A stretch of 64,000 bases of DNA. It comes from Dehalococcoides mccartyi CG5. Lineage in GTDB: Bacteria > Chloroflexota > Dehalococcoidia > Dehalococcoidales > Dehalococcoidaceae. This document shows, in pieces, positions 16,706-25,357 of the stretch. The stretch lies in the NCBI RefSeq assembly GCF_000830885.1, contig NZ_CP006951.1, positions 186,001-250,000 of the forward strand, given 5' to 3'. Made by a program: the position numbers and the translations under genes. Within the stretch, counting starts at the first letter, position 1. The number at the start of each line of letters is the position of its first letter. The notes beneath the pieces were generated by a model. It was not told where the DNA came from. It saw only the letters and a program-made list of their open reading frames with translations, and made no database searches.

Positions 16706-17662
16706 ATGAACGAATATATTTTGATTTTAGTTCTGGCCGTCCTCTGGGACTTGGCTCTGGCCGAGCCTCCGGCGGCTATTCACCTGACTGTCTGGATAGG
16801 GCGGGTGATTTCGGTGGTAGAGAAAACCGGGCTTAAGATGCGCAGTCACGCCTTGCAGTATATCTTCGGCATGCTGGCCTCGCTCTTCCTGATAGCCCTC
16901 TTCGGCTGGCTTAGCTACTGGCTGCTTGCTTATCTGGGCGGTATCAGTTTTGTACTATACATAATAGCGGCCTTCTTACTGCTTAAGCCTACCTTTTGTT
17001 TTAAATTTAATGCCCGTATGTCTCTGTTGGTGGAAAAGTATCTGAAGGGCGGAGACTACCGGATAGAAAGTGCTGACAAGGAAATCCGCTATCTTTTGAC
17101 AACAGTTGAACGCGAAAAAGGGGATGAGTTTGCCCCGCCCATGATATCCTCTACCATTCGTTCACTCTCGGAAAACGCCTCGGATTTTCTGGTTGCCCCC
17201 CTTTTCTACTTCCTGATTTTGGGTGTACCGGGGGCGGTAGCCTACCGGGTTTCCAATACCCTGGACGGTATGCTGGGGCACAGGGGAGAGTACGAGTATT
17301 TGGGTAAATTTGCCGCCTGCCTGGATGATATACTTAATTACATACCGGCAAGGCTGACCGGACTGATGTTTGTGCTCTCGGCCTTTGTTTCCGGTCTGGA
17401 TGGTAAAAATGCCTGGAAGATGGCACTCAGAGACCAGTCCAAAACTGAAAGCCCCAATGCCGGCTGGCCGATGGCAGCTACCGCCGGTGCTTTGGGAGTC
17501 AGACTTGAGCGGGCCGGCCACTATGCTCTGGGAGACGCTGATAAACCCCTTACAGCAGGTCATATAGGCCAGGCCGTCAGGCTTTTTAGAGTAATGTCCG
17601 CTATTGATATTATTGGCAGTATCGGCATATTGTTTCTGCTATCTTGGGTGAGCCTAAATTAA
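16706..17662 (+). CDS. cbiB: Adenosylcobinamide-phosphate synthase CbiB
   Basis: A 318-residue membrane protein with the family N-terminus (LALAEPPAAIHLTVWIGRVI), several membrane helices (about 5-20, 48-70, 75-95, 160-185 and 295-315) and the SENASDFLVAPLFY and NAGWPMAATAGALGV motifs. CbiB/CobD joins adenosylcobyric acid to aminopropanol phosphate. With CbiZ it forms the hydrolyse-and-rebuild cycle used for cobamide remodelling. It begins 16 nt after cobA. Confidence 0.93.
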   Translation: MNEYILILVLAVLWDLALAEPPAAIHLTVWIGRVISVVEKTGLKMRSHALQYIFGMLASLFLIALFGWLSYWLLAYLGGISFVLYIIAAFLLLKPTFCFKFNARMSLLVEKYLKGGDYRIESADKEIRYLLTTVEREKGDEFAPPMISSTIRSLSENASDFLVAPLFYFLILGVPGAVAYRVSNTLDGMLGHRGEYEYLGKFAACLDDILNYIPARLTGLMFVLSAFVSGLDGKNAWKMALRDQSKTESPNAGWPMAATAGALGVRLERAGHYALGDADKPLTAGHIGQAVRLFRVMSAIDIIGSIGILFLLSWVSLN

Positions 17663-17676
17663 TCGGAGGTGGCTGT

Positions 17677-17937
17677 ATGGCCAGAGAAATGACTCATTGT
17701 TACGTTAAAATACCCGTTAAGCCGCTGGATGACGCTGCCTTGGAAAAGGTACGCCAAATGGAACAAAAGTTGGGCTTGCCACTTATAGCTTTCAGCGCCC
17801 GAAATGATGAATATGCTCGTCTGACAGAAGAGCAACTAAAGGAACTGGATAAACTGGGGGAGGAACTGGATGCCTCCATTGTGGCCTATAGCCGGGGCAA
17901 GAGTGCCCGTCCCGGTAGCCAAGCCTGCCGTATATAG
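17677..17937 (+). CDS. Small conserved-looking protein of unknown function
   Basis: An 86-residue soluble protein. GGAGG lies 7 nt before the ATG. It is charged and helical in the second half (LTEEQLKELDKLGEELDAS). I recognise no domain and see no cysteine cluster. It lies between cbiB and the cysteine desulfurase with 14-nt gaps, so it is almost certainly co-transcribed with the corrinoid operon and may be an accessory factor. Confidence 0.6.
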   Translation: MAREMTHCYVKIPVKPLDDAALEKVRQMEQKLGLPLIAFSARNDEYARLTEEQLKELDKLGEELDASIVAYSRGKSARPGSQACRI

Positions 17938-17951
17938 GGCAAAGGAATAAT

Positions 17952-19103
17952 ATGGAAAATATAATTTATCTGGATAATGCCGCCAGTACCTCGGTTGACC
18001 CGCGGGTAGTTGAGGCCATGCTGCCTTATTTTAGTCAATATTACGGCAATCCTTCGGCTATTCACCCCATGGGGCGTCTGGCTGATGAAGCCTTGGAAAC
18101 CGCCCGTGAGCAGGTAGCGAGACTTATTAACTGCCAGCCGGAGGAAATCATCTTTACCAGCGGAGGTACCGAGTCCGACAATCTGGCTATCACCGGGGTC
18201 GCCTCTGCCTGCCGGGGCAATCATATTATTACCTCGGAGATTGAGCATCATGCGGTATTGGAAGCCTGCCATGCCCTTGTAAAAAAAGGCTTTGAGATTA
18301 CCTATCTGCCGGTTGACCGCTCGGGGCAGGTTTCAGCACAGGACTTGCAGGCTGCCATTACGCCCCAAACCGCTCTGGTAAGTATTATGGCAGCCAATAA
18401 TGTAATCGGCACCCTTCAGCCCATAGCTGAGATAGGGGCTATCTGCCGCAAACGGGGTGTATTTTTCCATACCGATGCCGTCCAGATGGCAGGCCACCTA
18501 AGCGTAGATGTAAAGCGGGATAATATAGACCTTTTATCCTTGTCTGGCCACAAGTTTAACGGCCCGAAGGGGGTGGGCATACTTTTTGCCCGAAGTGAAA
18601 TACCTTTGTCACCCCTTATTCTGGGCGGCGGGCAGGAAGCGGGACTGCGCTCGGGTACTGAGAATGTTCCGGGGATTGCGGGATTGGGAGTAGCATCTGA
18701 AATAGCTATGGCTGAAATGGAGTCTGAAGCCAAGCGCCTTTGCAAACTCCGTGATGACCTGATAAACAGGATTCTGGCCGATATTCCAGGCACCTGCCTT
18801 AACGGACACCCGGGAAAGAGATTGCCGAATAATGTGAATATCAGCTTTGAAGGTATAGAGGGCGAATATTTTACCAAAGAGTTGTCCAAACAAGGTATCT
18901 GCGTTTCCACCGGTTCGGCCTGCAGTTCAGAAAGCCACGAAGCACCTTATGTGCTGCTGGCTATCGGACGGGAAAGGAAACTGGCTAACTGTTCAATCCG
19001 CCTGTCTCTGGGGAAGATGACCACTGCTGAGGATGTCAATAAAACAGTGGCTGCTATTTGCTCGGTTGCCGCCAAAATACGCAAGCAAACCAGAGTTTGG
19101 TAA
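17952..19103 (+). CDS. Cysteine desulfurase, NifS/IscS family
   Basis: A 383-residue PLP enzyme that releases sulfur from cysteine. Visible landmarks are IYLDNAASTSVDPRV at the N-terminus, TSGGTESDN, HTDAVQMAG, the PLP-lysine region SLSGHKFNGPKG and the active-site cysteine loop STGSACSS near residue 325. It is the only Fe-S assembly gene seen in the operon. It could supply sulfur for the clusters of the three radical SAM proteins or of RdhA; this is inferred from position. Start AAAGGAATAAT-ATG. Confidence 0.93.
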   Translation: MENIIYLDNAASTSVDPRVVEAMLPYFSQYYGNPSAIHPMGRLADEALETAREQVARLINCQPEEIIFTSGGTESDNLAITGVASACRGNHIITSEIEHHAVLEACHALVKKGFEITYLPVDRSGQVSAQDLQAAITPQTALVSIMAANNVIGTLQPIAEIGAICRKRGVFFHTDAVQMAGHLSVDVKRDNIDLLSLSGHKFNGPKGVGILFARSEIPLSPLILGGGQEAGLRSGTENVPGIAGLGVASEIAMAEMESEAKRLCKLRDDLINRILADIPGTCLNGHPGKRLPNNVNISFEGIEGEYFTKELSKQGICVSTGSACSSESHEAPYVLLAIGRERKLANCSIRLSLGKMTTAEDVNKTVAAICSVAAKIRKQTRVW

Positions 19104-19138
19104 GTATATTTAATTTAAAGCATTTGAGAGATACAAAA

Positions 19139-19921
19139 ATGGCCATCATAAAAGCAAGAGACGTGTGTAAACTGCCCGGGATTAAGGCAGAAGTTCTGGA
19201 TACCCAAGTCTGGGATACCAGAGCCAATGCACTTGTTATACATTTAGACGAATCTCGCCCATGCCTCTCCGGAACTGATGGGTATAATGACATCGGGCTA
19301 ATTTGTAACTGTTACCTGCCCAAAGACCTGTGCGACTATCTCCATTACAGCCACAAAGATTACGGGGATTACTTAAACGACCTGAAGAAAGAAATTGCCT
19401 CATTTTACAGTGTTAATACTAAAGAAATATCCATGATATCCACCGGGGTGGATATGGCTGAACTTAGCTATGCCTTTGAGTCTTATGATAAGCTGTGGGT
19501 GTGTGCTTGGGTTACGGCTGGCTTTAAGCATAATGCCATGCGGATAGGGGTGGATAAGGCTTGCGGGATTGAAATTGAGGGTGAATATCAGCCCTGCGGC
19601 ACTATCAATATAATTGCCGCCAGCAATGCCAAACTTGATTCCGCTACTATGGCCTCAAGCTTTATAACCATAACCGAAGCTAAGATAGTAGCTCTTCAAG
19701 ACCTTGATATCCATAGTTCCTTTAACCCCAAGTTACAGGCAACCGGTACCGGGACTGACCAGATAGTAGTGATTTCCGGTAATGATTTTGTCTGCCGATA
19801 CGCCGGTGGACATACCCGCCTGGGTGAGCTTCTGGCCAAAGCTGTTACCAGTGCCTGCAAAAAAGCCTTTAACCTTCAACTGGCTAAAGACCCCAATTAC
19901 CACTTTGTGAGTGAACAATGA
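19139..19921 (+). CDS. cbiZ: Adenosylcobinamide amidohydrolase, CbiZ family (copy 2)
   Basis: About 260 residues, paralogous to the copy at 12866: ISTGVDMAELSYAF, VTAGFKHNAMRIG, ITITEAKIVALQDLDIHSS and ATGTGTDQIVVISG. The start at 19139 is chosen because upstream codons overlap the nifS-like gene and lack a ribosome site, while GAGAG lies about 9 nt before this ATG. It overlaps the fusion gene at 19918 (ATGA). Two diverged CbiZ copies in one operon suggest that several cobamides are salvaged. Confidence 0.87.
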   Translation: MAIIKARDVCKLPGIKAEVLDTQVWDTRANALVIHLDESRPCLSGTDGYNDIGLICNCYLPKDLCDYLHYSHKDYGDYLNDLKKEIASFYSVNTKEISMISTGVDMAELSYAFESYDKLWVCAWVTAGFKHNAMRIGVDKACGIEIEGEYQPCGTINIIAASNAKLDSATMASSFITITEAKIVALQDLDIHSSFNPKLQATGTGTDQIVVISGNDFVCRYAGGHTRLGELLAKAVTSACKKAFNLQLAKDPNYHFVSEQ

Positions 19922-21477
19922 AGCTAGATTCCAATCAAACCGGCTGCCAGATAACAGACCAAGCCGGACGCAGGATAAACCTTAAAACCATGCCTAAGAG
20001 AATTATTTCTCTGGCACCCAGCTTGACTGAAATTGTTTATGCTATGGGTGCTGACAACCTTCTGTGCGGGGTGACCGAGTACTGTGATTATCCGCCGGAA
20101 GCCCGAAATAAGCCATGGGTAGGCGGTTACAGCACGGTTGACATCGGCCAGATTGGCAAAATACAGCCTGACCTGATACTTACAGGGCAGATACACCTCA
20201 AAGCGGTCATTCCTCAACTGGAGGCACTTGGTTACCCGGTGCTGGTGCTTGAACCAAGTACCATAGAAGGTCTGCTTGCAACTATCCGGATAATCGGGAA
20301 ATGCACGGGTAGACAAGAAGCCGCCGAAGATCTGGTTAGATCACTGCAAAGACGTGCTGGCTTTGTTACTGCCAAAATAGGCTTGTTGCCCACTGAAAGC
20401 CGCCCCAAAGTTTACATACTTCATGAGTGTGAAACGTGGAAAACTTTTGGCTCCGAGACTATCGGTGATACTCTGGTCCATCTGGCCGGGGGGTATAATA
20501 TCGGGCGGGATTTTGGCAGTTATTACCCTTATCCCACTAAAGAGGCTATTAAGCTTAAAAACCCGGAGATTATTATTGCCGAAACCGGTTACGGGGATAA
20601 CCCGCAAGAACCGCTTAGTGTTGCCCTTAATGAACCAGCTTTGGCTCAGGTAACTGCCCGCCAAACAGGGCAGGTCTTCGGTATACATAGCGACCTTGTC
20701 AGCCGGGCAGGCCCCCGAATGGTGGACGGGCTTGAGTGTTTGGCTTGCCTTATTCACCCGGAGTTATTCCCTCAAAAACCGTCCGCTTGCCGTGGCAAGG
20801 TCTACATAGCCGGGGTCGGGCCGGGCTCAGCCGAATGGGTATCTCCCCAAGTTCAAAATCTGGTGGCAAAGGCAGATATACTGGTTGGCTGGGAACAGGA
20901 TTTAAAGCCGGTTCGGAGTTTGATAAAAAACCAAAAGATATTCCTGCAGGAAGCCTGCAACTATCTTGAAATACCCAAGCAGGCGGCAGCTGAGGCTCAG
21001 AAAAACGGGGGCACTGTTGTTGTACTCAAAACCGGTGATCCGCTGGTCGCACCAGCCGGGATTCACGGCATAGCAAATACCTTTGGCGGATTTGAGATGG
21101 AGGTTGTTCCGGGTATAAGCTCGGTTCAGATGGCAGCCGCCAAGGCCTGTTTATCCCTGTATGATGCCGCCGTTATTACCTATCACCCTCTGCCCCATGA
21201 CGGAGGTAAAGACCTGCGCAAGAAACGCAAGCGGATGCTTTCTGCCTTAAGCTGGGGATTGCATCTGATAGTCCTGACCGGCGTCCGCCAGATGCCGGAT
21301 GATACTGCCCTCTATCTGCTTGGCAAAGGCATAGCGGCGGATTCTTCGGTGCTTATTTGTGAAAACCTGACCTACCCCAACGAGAAAATCACTGCATGCT
21401 CTCTGTCCGAAGTAGCTCAAAGGAAGTTTGACTGGCTTTCAGTTATGGTGATTTTTAACAGGTATACTTCGCATTAG
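19918..21477 (+). CDS. BtuF-like corrinoid-binding domain fused to a CbiE-like methylase
   Basis: A 519-residue two-domain protein. Residues about 20-290 resemble the ABC-transporter cobalamin-binding protein BtuF (RIISLAPSLTEIVYAMG, WVGGYSTVDIGQIGKIQPDLI, LGYPVLVLEPSTIEGLL, GPRMVDGLECLA). Residues about 298-519 are a tetrapyrrole methylase of the CbiE type (KVYIAGVGPGSAEW, VVLKTGDPLV, VVPGISSVQMAAA, LIVLTGVRQ). There is no signal peptide or lipobox, so the BtuF domain should be cytoplasmic, unlike normal BtuF. I infer a corrinoid-capturing methylase or a cytosolic corrinoid carrier. It is the last gene of the operon and a strong hairpin follows. Confidence 0.85.
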   Translation: MKLDSNQTGCQITDQAGRRINLKTMPKRIISLAPSLTEIVYAMGADNLLCGVTEYCDYPPEARNKPWVGGYSTVDIGQIGKIQPDLILTGQIHLKAVIPQLEALGYPVLVLEPSTIEGLLATIRIIGKCTGRQEAAEDLVRSLQRRAGFVTAKIGLLPTESRPKVYILHECETWKTFGSETIGDTLVHLAGGYNIGRDFGSYYPYPTKEAIKLKNPEIIIAETGYGDNPQEPLSVALNEPALAQVTARQTGQVFGIHSDLVSRAGPRMVDGLECLACLIHPELFPQKPSACRGKVYIAGVGPGSAEWVSPQVQNLVAKADILVGWEQDLKPVRSLIKNQKIFLQEACNYLEIPKQAAAEAQKNGGTVVVLKTGDPLVAPAGIHGIANTFGGFEMEVVPGISSVQMAAAKACLSLYDAAVITYHPLPHDGGKDLRKKRKRMLSALSWGLHLIVLTGVRQMPDDTALYLLGKGIAADSSVLICENLTYPNEKITACSLSEVAQRKFDWLSVMVIFNRYTSH

Positions 21478-21535
21478 TTAGTGATGCTTAAGTAATCATT
21501 CTGAACATATCAGCTTAGTACTTAGGTATGTTAAC

Positions 21536-21567
21536 AAAGCAGCCAATCTTTAAAGATTGGCTGCTTT
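21536..21567 (+). terminator. Terminator closing the corrinoid operon
   Basis: AAAGCAGCCAATCTTT (21536-21551) followed directly by its exact complement AAAGATTGGCTGCTTT (21552-21567). The inner AT bases would form the loop. It can work in both directions and separates the operon from the reverse-strand genes that follow. Confidence 0.85.
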
Positions 21568-21621
21568 CCAGTTATCTTATGGTAATTGTATTTGCGTAGT
21601 AATTATGAAGAACGATTTGGC

Positions 21622-21804
21622 TTACTTACTTTTCCGGAAATACACAATCAGTAATACTACAGCGATAAAGCCTGATATCGGGTGGAACCAGAGGTTTGCT
21701 GTATACGATTCACCTTTATCTATGAGGGTGATCATTTGACATGCACAACCAATACTCAGAACAGCAAGTATAGCACCCAATATTCCATATAATTTATTGT
21801 TCAC
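21622..21804 (-). CDS. Small two-helix membrane protein
   Basis: About 60 residues with two hydrophobic segments: GILGAILAVLSIGCACQMI and ISGFIAVVLLIVYF. A basic tail (RKSK) suggests that the C-terminus is inside. The GTG start is chosen because AAAGGA lies 6 nt upstream; an ATG at 21828 would add eight residues. I do not recognise a family. Confidence 0.55.
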   Translation of the reverse strand: MNNKLYGILGAILAVLSIGCACQMITLIDKGESYTANLWFHPISGFIAVVLLIVYFRKSK

Positions 21805-21896
21805 GTGATATCCTTTATTCGTCTTCATATTTATCGCTTTTATTCGCTGATACTATCAAGGTGCAGCTGTAACTGATTTCACAACTACCGATTATC

Positions 21897-22316
21897 CTAG
21901 GAAATCAGTTTCCCCTTGTCCTGCGGAGCCTGAGAATAGACGGCATCTACCTTAACTGTACCTACACCGGTAATATCAACACCCATAGCTGCTTTCAATG
22001 CTTTGGCAAATTGCTCAAAGAGGGGGCCGGAGGTGTGGTATTTCAGGAAAGTGCCCTTCACCTGGTAGGTGGTAAAGGGAGGTGCGATCGGGATTTTAAC
22101 GGCTACAATAGCTACTTTCTTAGTTTCCTCAAGATTTTTAAAGGTACGGGTTGTGCGTCCATATAAATCAGCAAACGCCAGGGTTTCTTCATCAACAGCT
22201 GTCATGCTGGTTTTAGGAGTAACATTTAGTACTCCGTTTTTATCTACGGTAGCAACCATTTTGGGTACACCGGCATCCTGAAATAGGCTGATTACTTCTT
22301 TAGACATCTTAGCCAT
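21897..22316 (-). CDS. Pyridoxamine 5'-phosphate oxidase-like flavin split-barrel protein
   Basis: A 139-residue protein of the PNPOx-like FMN-binding split-barrel family. The pattern VPKMVATVDKNGVLNVTPKTS, followed by LAFADLYGRTTRTFKNLEE and KVAIVAVK, matches small members of this fold, which bind FMN or F420-type cofactors. The reductase or oxidase substrate is unknown. It stands alone between short membrane-protein genes. ATCCTTTT (AAAAGGAT on this strand) lies before the ATG. Confidence 0.8.
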   Translation of the reverse strand: MAKMSKEVISLFQDAGVPKMVATVDKNGVLNVTPKTSMTAVDEETLAFADLYGRTTRTFKNLEETKKVAIVAVKIPIAPPFTTYQVKGTFLKYHTSGPLFEQFAKALKAAMGVDITGVGTVKVDAVYSQAPQDKGKLIS

Positions 22317-22541
22317 ATTGATTTACCATCCTTTTATTATTAAAAATATGAGTGTTACTTAGATTAGGCTTAAGCAATTCCTAAGCCATGTAAACTCCTT
22401 TGTATAAATAATATCAATCTCAAGTGTCTATTTTAGGGACCTCAGGTTGAATATTAGTTATTAAGAGTATCAAACGCGAGATCTAAGGTTACCAATGTTT
22501 TTATATTTTCTGAGTTAGTGAATAATACCTATCAGCTTGTG

Positions 22542-22709
22542 CTACTCTAAAAGAGCAATTATGGCTAGGACTATAGCTGTTATACCAAGTAGCAGATGTA
22601 CCCAGAAGAGTTTGATTGTGATAAACCCTTTAAGCGGGTTGTTAGGGGTTTTCAGGGTGAAACCACAGATTCCTGCAGCCATAATGAAGATAAGAGCCCA
22701 AGTAGTCAT
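22542..22709 (-). CDS. Small two-helix membrane protein
   Basis: A 55-residue protein with helices at about 3-18 (WALIFIMAAGICGF) and 32-52 (FWVHLLLGITAIVLAIIAL). The ATG at 22709 has GAAGGAGG 9 nt upstream. It is divergent from the Crp/Fnr gene at 22843. Function unknown. The 225 nt downstream of it, up to 22316, hold nothing I can support. Confidence 0.6.
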   Translation of the reverse strand: MTTWALIFIMAAGICGFTLKTPNNPLKGFITIKLFWVHLLLGITAIVLAIIALLE

Positions 22710-22782
22710 GAATATATCCTCCTTCAATGTTAATAGTAAATATTTGCATAAATATGAACTCTGGTCTGTAAAATTTATTACA

Positions 22783-22810
22783 TTATTGTGGCTAGTTTTT
22801 CGGGTATAAT
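22783..22810 (+). promoter_or_regulatory. Promoter of the Crp/Fnr-type gene
   Basis: TTATTG (22783-22788) and TATAAT (22805-22810) are 16 nt apart; a transcript would start near 22817, leaving about 26 nt before the start codon. GGAGGCCTCC in that leader is self-complementary and covers the ribosome site. Confidence 0.5.
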
Positions 22811-22842
22811 TTAGATGTTACGCAAAGACGTGGAGGCCTCCT

Positions 22843-23586
22843 TTGGAATACTTGAATTGCATGATGGATCTGTGGTTGTTTGAATCTTTGAGCAAGTCTG
22901 AAAAGACCGAAATCAGTCATCTTTTTCGGAGGCCGGAGTATCTGAAAAATGAGCATCTTTTTAGTGAAGGTGAACCTGCGAGTGCCGTATTTGTTGTTAC
23001 CAAGGGGAGGATCAAACTTTTTAAGACATCAGAAAACGGGAGAGAAATTGTCCTGGGATATTTGACCCCTAACCAGCTCTTTGGTGAAGAGATATTGTTT
23101 AATGATGCTATCCGGACTATTGCAGCCGTAGCAGTAGAGGACACCAAGCTGTGTGCTTGTTATAAAAATGACTTTGAAAATCTGCTTTCCCAAAATTCAC
23201 AAATAGCGGTTAAGGTGATAAAGGCCTTGAGCGATAAAATTAACCATATTACTGAAACTTTGGCAGATATGGCCATTTACGATACTCAGGTCAGGCTTGC
23301 GCGCACTTTAGCGAGATTAGCCAAGGAACATGGCGAAGATGTATGTGATGGCCGGCGGTTAAATTTCCGTTTGACTCATGATGATTTGGGTTCTTTGGTT
23401 GGAGCTTCCAGAGTAATGGTAACCAATGTGATGAAGTCCCTCAAAAAATCCGGCATTATCAAAGATGATATCGACCATAAGCTGGTTGTCAGCCAGTGGT
23501 TTTTGAAAGATTATTCTGATGAAAAGCCAACATTTATCAGGAATAATTCAACCAGCTGCGAATGTTTCCCGAAATCTGATGCATAG
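22843..23586 (+). CDS. Crp/Fnr family transcriptional regulator
   Basis: A 247-residue protein. Residues about 12-125 form a cyclic-nucleotide-binding-type beta-barrel (LFSEGEPASAVFVVTKGRIKLFK, LGYLTPNQLFGEEILF). A long dimerisation helix follows, then a Crp-type helix-turn-helix at about 180-215 (LTHDDLGSLVGASRVMVTNVMKSLKKSGII). The classic cAMP-contact residues are not obvious and the effector is unknown. A C-terminal CEC pair might bind metal. The start is TTG 6 nt after GGAGG; Met codons a few residues in are alternatives. Confidence 0.9.
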   Translation: MEYLNCMMDLWLFESLSKSEKTEISHLFRRPEYLKNEHLFSEGEPASAVFVVTKGRIKLFKTSENGREIVLGYLTPNQLFGEEILFNDAIRTIAAVAVEDTKLCACYKNDFENLLSQNSQIAVKVIKALSDKINHITETLADMAIYDTQVRLARTLARLAKEHGEDVCDGRRLNFRLTHDDLGSLVGASRVMVTNVMKSLKKSGIIKDDIDHKLVVSQWFLKDYSDEKPTFIRNNSTSCECFPKSDA

Positions 23587-23801
23587 GTGTGCAACATATA
23601 AGATAGATAGTCTATCGGAAAGAATGAGCAGGCTTTTTATCCTTATATAGCCTGTAAGTTTGGGAGATTCTTAGACTTAAGATGCTAGGTACGGTTCTAC
23701 TTTGAGGTCTTTATCTTAGTGAATAGTATTGTTATCCGGCTTGATTGGATATAATCTCGATTGGGTAAATCAGGGTTTTGCGATTGACATAGGACGCCAG
23801 A

Positions 23802-23877
<76 letters not shown>

Positions 23878-23912
23878 ACGGAGCACCATTATACCAAGTT
23901 TGAGTGAAAGTG

Positions 23913-24740
23913 TTAAATCGGGGGGGCGTAGCTGAATTTTTGAAGCAGCAGGTGTTTTAGATGAGGTACGGCATCAGTTGCCCCCAGCTCTCCCCGCAAG
24001 ACTATTTCCGGGGCTTTCAGGAAATCGCCTGGACCTATTCCTGAGAGGTCAGGCTCAATGGCAATATCGGCGGCCAGCAGATTTTCCTGAGCCATATGTA
24101 TTGACATAATATTTACTATCTGGAAGGCTGTATCAAAGACTGAGGGTTCCGAATCTCTGTTTTGTTTTATATAATCATGGCGGTAAATGGCATTTACCGC
24201 AATTACAAAATCTGCCCCCATGTCACGTACAATCTGAGCTGGAATAGGGGTAATAATGCCGCCATCCACCAGAAAACGGTTTTTGTTTTTCACCGGACGG
24301 AAAATAATGGGCAGGGACATGCTGGCAATTACTCCGTCAATAACAGGACCCTCGTTAAAGATAACTTCTTCGCCGGTTTTAACGTCTGCGGCTACGCAGG
24401 CAAAGGGTTTCTTGAGTTCGGCAAAGGTGATGTCTCCGATAAGCTCTTTTAAATAACTTTTTATCTTTCGGGACGATAGGAAACCGGCTCTGGGGGCGGC
24501 CAAATCCAGAAGGGGCATAAGCTGTTTCCAACTCAGGTTATGTACTATTTCTTTCATTTCCTGCGGTTTATGACCACTGGCATATAGAGCGCCTATAATG
24601 GCACCCATACTGGTTCCGGTGACCAAATCCAGCGGTAAGCCTTCTTTTTCCAGTACTTCAAGCACGCCGATATGGATGATGCCTCTGGCAGCGCCTCCAC
24701 CCAAGGCAATGCCTATTTTAGGCACTTTGGATTTGGGCAT
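23913..24740 (-). CDS. Patatin-like phospholipase (RssA/YchK type)
   Basis: A 275-residue protein with the patatin oxyanion loop GGGAARG, the nucleophile elbow GTSMG (Ser in GxSxG) and the catalytic Asp in VDGGI, the Ser-Asp dyad of this lipase family. The size fits bacterial RssA-like proteins, which act on phospholipids or acyl esters. It overlaps the GNAT gene by 23 nt and is the last protein gene of the nurA-herA transcript, just upstream of tRNA-Ala. Confidence 0.9.
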   Translation of the reverse strand: MPKSKVPKIGIALGGGAARGIIHIGVLEVLEKEGLPLDLVTGTSMGAIIGALYASGHKPQEMKEIVHNLSWKQLMPLLDLAAPRAGFLSSRKIKSYLKELIGDITFAELKKPFACVAADVKTGEEVIFNEGPVIDGVIASMSLPIIFRPVKNKNRFLVDGGIITPIPAQIVRDMGADFVIAVNAIYRHDYIKQNRDSEPSVFDTAFQIVNIMSIHMAQENLLAADIAIEPDLSGIGPGDFLKAPEIVLRGELGATDAVPHLKHLLLQKFSYAPPI

Positions 24741-25353
24741 GAATAACCTCCTCAGTTAGCGGGATATAACGCGCCGGGTTTTGTTCCCATTCTTCTCTGA
24801 GCAGTGACATAAACCAGACATCCGTCCATGTTCCCCTGACCAGTATATCCCGGCGCAGGGTTCCGTCAAGCTGGAAGCCGTTTTTCTCCAAAGTGCGGCG
24901 TGATGGCTGGTTTCCCTTAAAAACTCCGCCGAAAATACGCTCTGCTTTAAGGTGTTTGAAGGCAAAGTGAACACTTAAGCGTATGGCTTCTGTCATATAG
25001 CCTTTAGTCCAGTATTTGTGCCCCAGCCAGTATCCGATAAGGGCTTGCTCTTTATAGCCGATAAGTCTGAAAGCCAGACTGCCTATCAGGCCGGGTTTAT
25101 CCACTCTTTCAATGGCAAAAGAGTAGCGATGACCTGTTTCAAAGTCGGCTGCTTCGTCCTGATATGCCAAGCGGAGTTCATTTATGGTTTTCGGGCCATC
25201 CCACATCAGGTAGCGGGTTACCTCGGGGTCTTTAATCAGGCTGAAGGCTTTATAGGCATCGGCGGCTTGAATTATTCGCAGCCTTAGGTTCTGGCTTTCT
25301 ACAACTGCCTGCTTAAACCCCTGTCCATTCGTGGCCTCAAATATATCTGGCAT
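24718..25353 (-). CDS. GNAT acetyltransferase, RimJ/RimL-like
   Basis: A 211-residue N-acetyltransferase. The acetyl-CoA site is in YWLGHKYWTKGYMTEAIRLSVHFAF, followed by the typical NQPSRRTLEKNGFQLDGTLRRD. The substrate may be a protein N-terminus or a small molecule. It begins 4 nt after the herA stop, so it is co-transcribed with herA. Confidence 0.87.
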   Translation of the reverse strand: MPDIFEATNGQGFKQAVVESQNLRLRIIQAADAYKAFSLIKDPEVTRYLMWDGPKTINELRLAYQDEAADFETGHRYSFAIERVDKPGLIGSLAFRLIGYKEQALIGYWLGHKYWTKGYMTEAIRLSVHFAFKHLKAERIFGGVFKGNQPSRRTLEKNGFQLDGTLRRDILVRGTWTDVWFMSLLREEWEQNPARYIPLTEEVIHAQIQSA

Positions 25354-25357
25354 ATGT

